Positions 58,145-64,000 of a stretch of DNA of 64,000 nucleotides are shown piece by piece. Source of the DNA: Syncephalis fuscata. Lineage: Eukaryota > Zoopagomycota > Zoopagomycetes > Zoopagales > Piptocephalidaceae. Under the pieces are notes generated by a model. That model was not told the DNA's origin and did no database searches. It worked only from the letters and a program-made list of their open reading frames with translations. Each line of letters begins with the position of its first letter. Position 1 is the first letter of the stretch. Made by a program: the position numbers and the translations under genes. Location: assembly GCA_025786725.1 (NCBI GenBank), contig JAHLTZ010000004.1, positions 620,001 through 684,000 of the forward strand. Direction: 5' to 3'.

Positions 58145-58965
58145 AATTGATCTACACATTCAATCTATTGAACATGGGACAAGCGGTGAATTTTATTTAA
58201 TCATTACATCATCACATTTATTGCTTTTTGGTAATCAAATAACTATTTTTAATAAGATCCAATCTATTGAACATGATGGTGGGCGGTGAGCGACATCAAT
58301 CATCAAATACTGATCATTGTAGATTATTATCCAATATGCATATATCTTCTATCTATCTATAGCATTCTATGATATACTGGACATATTCTATTGTTTATAT
58401 GTTCCAATACCCTTCATTTATTCCGTTCATTACATTATATGCACTATAACTTTGACATCGTGCTATATGCTTTCTTACTGTACATTTATCATTCTATATA
58501 TTATTCTACACTCTTATAATTTCCTTTATCCAAAACTGTTTTTATTTTTATTCTAAATTTATTATTAATAAATGTCAACTAATTCCGCTCATTGATCATG
58601 CATATATACTTAATAACTTGATACTTTTAATTACCACCTAATACTATATATCATTTTATTCTCTAGTAAATACGCACTAGCTATTTCAGTTGCTCTTTTA
58701 GCTTTAAAGTTATTGTTAATAAATATCAACTTATTCCACCTCATTCATTTAGCAAGCTATACGTAATTAAAATCTATAATAAGATGATGTATTAAATATA
58801 GTATGTGATGATATATAATAGTATAGACATACATTGCTAACGATATATGTGTATCAAATATACATATATTGATAATAAATCTACAATGATGAGTATTTGA
58901 TGATTGATGTTACTCACCACTCACCATCATGTTCGATAGATTGAGTCTTATTAAAAATAGTTATT
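58145..58965 (+). mobile_element. R1f: R1-type element with nested older arm
   Basis: The outer arm (58155-58200) reads TCTATTGAACATGGGACAAG. The inner left arm starts near 58260 (TCTATTGAACATGATGGTGG). The right arm ends near 58945 (CACTCACCATCATGTTCGAT). The core is diverged from R1a (shared: AATCTTTATCCAAAACTGTTTTTAT-like and ATTATTAATAAAT patches). The double left arm repeats the arrangement seen beside R1a and R1c. Confidence 0.6.
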
Positions 58966-59409
58966 TGACCATCAAACAAACAATAAATGACTAGTAAATT
59001 ATTTAATATAAAAATGCTTATTTTTATTTAATTAGTAAAGAAGATTATATATACAATATGATATTACAAGTCATCAATCGAATGGCATTGTACATAAAAA
59101 TACTATGAATAAGTTGAAATACTAATAAAAGAGTTACTCAAGTGGAGGAATAAAACAAAGAATAAAAACCAATTACATAAAAGCAAATATGTTTATAGAA
59201 TATGTCATCAGCAAATAAAAATTACCGTCGCACAGCACTTTTAGATCAAATCACGTAAAATGTGGCTCATCAACACACTTAGACGGCAAAACAATAACCT
59301 AATTCAACAATAAACTGAATAATATAAAGAAAGAGTACATTTTAAGCTTTTGTATTAGATTTAGGAGCTATTGTACTTGACTCCTATATTGTTATTTACT
59401 CATCTCACT

Positions 59410-59990
59410 TTCGTTTATTAATATTATAGACACGATCAAACACTCATTCATTACTATCACATGTATAATATTACATCCCACATTAGTTAATTCATGTGTA
59501 ATTAATTAGTTATTTTATTAATACTTCAATATATCTATTGTCATTGTGATATTAATTGTTCAAAATGCCATCTATTTAGGCAAATTAGCTATAAAGGAAT
59601 CGGCTGTTTAATAAACGACATTTATAATAACTATATTAATCTTGATCTTACATTACAAATATGCCCATAATACAATAGTAGAATATTAGAAAATAGAAGA
59701 GGCCATTCAGATGCAATAATCCATACTGTATGTAGATGCAACAACAACACATACAGAATGATATGCAATTGCGATCATATGGCTTTTATTAATATTCAAT
59801 CAATCTTTCTACACATGGTCAACAACAACAACAGTCGGCCTCAAATGCTTCAAAGAAATTAAATAGTATGTTACATTATTTATTTAAATTAATTTATTAA
59901 CAATATTTTAATAGGAAGTAGTATAATTTTGATGTATATAACGGTATAACTTCAATTGAAACGAATTTTGCTTTGAGAGCTCAAAGTACA
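59410..59990 (+). repeat. R2c: dispersed R2 repeat, longest copy
   Basis: Colinear with R2a from CATGTATAATATTACATCCC to the ending GAATTTTGCTTTGAG, and shares with R2b the GCTTCAAAGAAATTAAATAG stretch missing from R2a. It therefore contains all parts seen in the other two copies. No ORF, no obvious terminal inverted repeats. Confidence 0.65.
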
Positions 59991-60326
59991 ATTCAGTCAG
60001 AAATGGCAACAAAGACGTGGCGCCACCTAATTTTAGACAATGATGACATTGCTGCCCCTACATTTAGAGACAATAGACACACACCACACAAGTAGATACA
60101 CAGACATCGTTACTATCCACACACAAATAAATACGCACACACATTACACTCTTCCATATCACAGTTTATAGGATTGACACGCGTGTTGGTACCAGTTCCT
60201 CATCTCTTCATCTACTATCAATCATCTACTACTACTCTCATCTTTGTACTCTCTCTCACACTTACTCTTTCACCCTCTCCACTACTCTATTCATCTCAGC
60301 AACCTTTCATAACCTTGAACTTCGAC

Positions 60327-61058
60327 ATGTCCGGCCTTGATAAGTTCCGTGAGGTAAGTAGACGTCATCATCATCCCGCCTAGTAAGGCGGCGGTTCACT
60401 GTCTATTCCGACACCGGCAACGCGTATATGAATAACATCAACTAACACTGGTTTATTTTGCTTATTAGCGTTTGAATGCTTTGCGTGCCGAGGCAGATAC
60501 TGCGCAAGAACGTGCAGAGCAAGCAGAGCTTAAGGCGCGAAAATTAGAAGAAGATATTGGCTCTAAGGAACAAGAACTCACTGTAGCCCAAAAGCGCATC
60601 CAATTTTTGGAAGAGCAGTTGGATCAGACAGCCGACCGTTTGCAGGAGACTAAACAGCATAACCAGGATGTAGACGCTCATCGCGGTGAAGCCGAAGTTC
60701 TTGCTCGCAGAAACGGCATTCTCGAAGAGAAGCTGGAGGCAAGTGAGGCCAGCCTCAAGGAGGTCACTGAAAAGTAAGTGTAATAAAAATTGGCATTTAT
60801 AGTTTTTGGCTAAATAGCCGATTTACTGTTATAATGGATATGCAAATGATTTATAATTAAATAATTAACTATTTATTATTTATTATTTATTATAGATTGC
60901 GCCAAACCGATGTTAGAGCCGAACATCTTGAGCGTAAGGTCCAGCAGCTTGAAGGAAAGCATGATGAGTTTGAGACCAAGGTCCAGGAAGAAAAGGAGAA
61001 ATACGCAACTCTCAAGGCTGAGTTTGACGAAGCAATGAAGGCGCTTGAAGAATTGTAA
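60327..61058 (+). CDS. Tropomyosin
   Basis: Three exons, 60327-60353, 60469-60773 and 60896-61058, with introns of 115 and 122 nt, giving 164 aa. That is close to fission yeast Cdc8 (161 aa). The start MSGLDKFRE fits the family's short N-terminus, which exon 1 encodes almost alone. The whole chain is a heptad coiled coil rich in E, K, A and L (AEQAELKARKLEEDIGSKEQ, KRIQFLEEQLDQTADRLQET) and ends ALEEL. Tropomyosin runs along formin-made actin filaments and stabilises cables and the cytokinetic ring. The first intron lies right after codon 9, and the C/T-rich leader suggests strong expression. No frame breaks are seen. Confidence 0.93.
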
Positions 61059-61402
61059 AGCATCAACTACTGGAGATGTTGTCTTATATTTCGGTGTCCG
61101 TCACAACTCAGTTATTGTTTTTAAAGAACAATAAAAAGCAAATAGTTGCACTATATGGGAATCAATTAGACATGTTTACTATTATTATTATCTAATAGAA
61201 TAATATTGGTATCTTAGTGTTACGATTTATTATTAGTGGTTCAATCAATACAATCAGTTATAATAAAGTATTGAAAGCAAATAGTATTGTTTATCACCAA
61301 TAAATGGAATAAGAAATAGAGGTTAAGACTAAATGACATATTATTCAATAAGATAGAACGACCTGCGTAATTCTTATGAAATAAAATAAGGTAATAAGGA
61401 TT
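61059..61402. other. Short AT-rich spacer between convergent genes
   Basis: 3' ends of tropomyosin (+) and the multi-pass membrane protein (-). Polyadenylation-like AATAAA elements occur near 61129. Nothing else is seen. Confidence 0.5.
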
Positions 61403-61422
61403 AGTTGCCGGTGTCAGTGTTG

Positions 61423-64000
61423 TTAGTTGGTGGCAGTATCGTTGGCGGCAATAAATGGATTTGTTTCTTGTGTTTGCAGAGTAGAACGAGTATTATTATT
61501 TAAAGGAGCACCAGTGGCAAGCGATGGCTGTGACAAAGGTGCTTGCGGTGATTGTGAATTAGTAGCTTGTGTATTCTCAGCTGTTCTGTCCAAGGCTGAG
61601 TTTGTCTCCATTGGTGGTGGCATAGGACGGACCATTGGCGGTGGATGCAACTCTTGAGGCGACCAGTACGATGGTCTGCGCTGTCGTGGAGGAAACGGCA
61701 ATGGAGGTGCAGGCGGTGTAAATGGCGATACTGGCGTATTATTAGACATAGGCAGTGGGGATGCCTGAGTATTGATAGTCAATGGTCGAGGCTGAGGTTT
61801 ATTGTTGCGACGGAAGGGACGTGCAAATAGTGCTAATACAGCAGCTATGCCTAAGCCTTTCTTAATGTTTGAGCCATTTTCGGCACGAGATCGGTCATTA
61901 GAGACGGTATTATTTAATGCAGTTGCCTGTCGGCTGCCTGGAGTATCTTGAGCTTCTAGACCACGTTCCAACTGCTTTTGACGCTCCTCTTCCTCCATGG
62001 CACGTAGCTGACGATTGCTTACTCGTTGCCAATAGGATGCCTTTGACTTAGGTAATGGCAATCGACCACGAATACGATGCGTGCCGGTGCCAGGCTGCCA
62101 AACCGATAGTAGCAATAGTGCCCAACAACGTAATGTATGTGCCAAGTACAGTAGAATGCAAGCCAGTAAAGACAATGATTCTTTTGCACGTAGCTCTGGA
62201 CTATCGACAATAATGTCGTGTAGCAAGGCAAGCAGTGCACTTAATGCGCCAAATCCGCACAAAAGAGAGACCTAAGTATGTATTATTTAGATAATGGACA
62301 TTAAAAGTATTTAATAATACTTACTTCAGTATAGGGACGATGCTTGCCGCGGGGACGGACTACAAGGTGTCTTACCATATGGAAGCACCAAATACCTACA
62401 CTGTGTGTTAACACGTCTATTATTACTGTTGTTGGCAAGCTTACCAAAGGCTGAAAATAATCCAATGGACATGATGGCAATGCCTTTCAGGGCCCAGCTA
62501 TACGATATGGCCCAAGGTGGAAGAGCAAAGGTAAGCGTGCGATAAAACAGAAGTAGCTTGAATCGGAAGGCAAAGCTGCCAAATGCTGAGATAATTACAG
62601 CTAAAACAAGACTGCCCAGTATAAAGGACATGCACTGGGCGTGGAATCGAGCTAATACACATGCACTAATTATTATAAATAAGTATAAGGTTTTCGTGAT
62701 AATTATAATTAATTACCGACGAATGATTACAGATATCAATACAAGACCATCGATTAGAAACGCAACCATACGCATCATCATATCAGGATCTATGAATCTT
62801 GGTAATACAAACGAGATGGATACAGCTAAATTATATGGCTTAGCTTTTGCACAAAATAGTAGCTGGCAAACTTACTAATGGTGACTATCCAAGCAATGAT
62901 TAAATCACAAAGAGAAATGGTGAATCCAAGGTTGAAGCAACAGCTTAGTACAAAGCTGAAGATCATTGTAATGATCATGCTGATAATAAGCTTTTAAACT
63001 AAGCTATTAGATAGATGTGGATTAATAAAAGGTATAGCTACTTACAATTGCAAAAAAGATCCAACCAGATATCCTACAGCCACGCGTATATAGTTCTTGC
63101 ATTTCAGGTTGAGTAGGCACTTCTAATAAACGATGCGTATTTATTACTACATGTTTAACGTGTCATTTTCTCTATTTCACTTACCATCTATGATAGCAAA
63201 ATCAAATTTAAGAGCTGCAGCTCGAGCCATATCTGGATTTGCTGTAGTCTCCATAAGGCGATCGGTCACTGGACTAGGTGCCACCGCAATAACGCGAGAG
63301 TCAGGAGATAGACCAGGCTCTTTTTTATCCTTTAGTTGGCGGGTAAGGGCAGCCATTTGACGTGAAAATCCGTCAGGATCACTAGACGAGTCGGTGACAT
63401 TTAGCGCTGACTGAGAAGATGGTGGTTCATTATTGATCTCGTTGGATTTTGTTGAAGGCAATGTAATAATCGTTTGAACAGGAGGACATTTTGCCTTGTT
63501 TAGTCTAATTATGAGTCTGGAAAGAGCATCTTCCAAGGTTTTATAACATAAACACTGGCCATTACAGTGGACGGTGGGACGTAATTTGGTGTCGGGCGGT
63601 GTTTGTGTACTATTATGACTAGAGGTAGGCAATGACTGTGACGGTGGTATGATGACTGGATAATTTTGCGCAAATAGAGCGTTAACCGATGGGTCTGGCT
63701 GAACTAGTAAGCCCAACTGCTTGATACCAGCCATAAAACTGTCTTGTTGATCACATTCTAGCTGTGTCACATTGATATTTGTTTGGAAACAGCCAGTCGC
63801 ATTTTCAGTACGAGTTATTTTGATCGGTAAAAGAAAGCCATTTTTGGCGGTATCAATTCCTTGACTGTCTTCTGACGAATTGCCAAGCAAAATGATGCTA
63901 TTTGGCAATTTCATTTGTTGGCCACCCAGATTTAAAGACAATGTAACAAGGGGGAAATTTCCGGTAGAGGGCGAAGCATCAACATTAGCCACGTTCAGAA
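61423..64000 (-). CDS. Multi-pass membrane protein with glycosylated ectodomain (5' end outside the window)
   Basis: Not recognised; partial. The first visible exon (64000-63185) encodes an extracellular part with NxS/T sites (NVT, NST) and paired cysteines (HCNGQCLCYKTLEDAL). It is joined through a 62-nt intron to exon 63122-63046 (ELYTRGCRISGWIFFAI). Membrane exons follow around 62990-62876 (IITMIFSFVLSCCF), 62789-62720 (MVAFLIDGLVLISVII) and about 62656-62445 (FILGSLVLAVIISAFGSFAF). Then come 62395-62325 (GIWCFHMVRHLVVRPRGKHR) and 62271-61423. About seven spans are expected, then a cytosolic tail rich in P, N and Q. Some middle junctions could not be fixed in frame. The plan, a soluble N-terminal domain plus about seven helices plus a tail, suits a receptor or transport-type membrane protein; which one is not known. 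Confidence 0.55.

Larger units (their letters stand above)
57884..60326. other. Repeat-rich spacer and tropomyosin promoter
   Basis: Contains R1f (58145-58965) and R2c (59410-59990). The last 170 bp before the tropomyosin ATG is a C/T/A-rich leader with CTCTCTC and ACTACTACT runs typical of strongly expressed fungal genes. The rest is AT-rich with no supported gene. Confidence 0.55.

Overview
The window is nuclear DNA of a fungus, probably an early-diverging filamentous lineage (the phylum is an inference). It has small spliceosomal introns (mostly 38-122 nt, GTAAGT-type donors, TTAG or ATAG acceptors), the standard code, very AT-rich spacers, and many proteins with long N, Q, H, S and P runs. 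The gene set is fungal or opisthokont: Nfs1, COA3, SYS1, IML2, a Dip2/CPS1-type adenylate-forming protein, an NsdD-like GATA factor, tropomyosin, an IAH1-type esterase, an Ssh4/Ear1-like SPRY protein and an F-box/LRR protein.

Layout. 0-5 kb: two single-pass membrane proteins around a transposon-like inverted-repeat element. 7-13 kb: F-box/LRR protein (+), SPRY/PPxY membrane adaptor (-), SYS1 (+). 13-19 kb: repeat-rich spacer holding a small secreted cysteine peptide gene (-), a coding remnant and a possible Ty1/copia relic. 19-26 kb: a PPxY membrane protein (-), IML2 (-), and COA3 (-) head to head with NFS1 (+), with a possible PET117-like micro-ORF between them. 26-31 kb: repeats, a 26-bp minisatellite and a degenerate reverse-transcriptase relic. 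31-34 kb: a small Cys-rich secreted protein (-) diverging from a small membrane protein (+), then IAH1. 34-44 kb: a long, GC- and pyrimidine-richer stretch ending in the NsdD-like gene, which probably has a remote first coding exon. 45.6 kb: tRNA-Ala(AGC). 46-58 kb: a PH-domain protein (-) head to head with the 11-exon Dip2/CPS1-like gene (+). 58-60 kb: more repeats. 60-64 kb: tropomyosin (+) and a multi-pass membrane protein (-) cut by the window edge.

Three themes stand out. First, an uncharacterised family of about 0.7-kb elements with roughly 100-bp terminal inverted repeats occurs about six times, and a second dispersed repeat occurs three times. Second, several genes encode signal peptide, short ectodomain, one membrane span and a disordered cytosolic tail; two of these carry PPxY motifs that would fit Rsp5/NEDD4 ubiquitin ligases. 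Third, single missing bases, mostly in A/T runs, break otherwise convincing reading frames in at least six genes, including the universally conserved Nfs1 C-terminus. This looks like consensus error, and gene models should be read with it in mind. Small genes with cysteine patterns lie in spacers that a length-filtered gene finder would leave empty.
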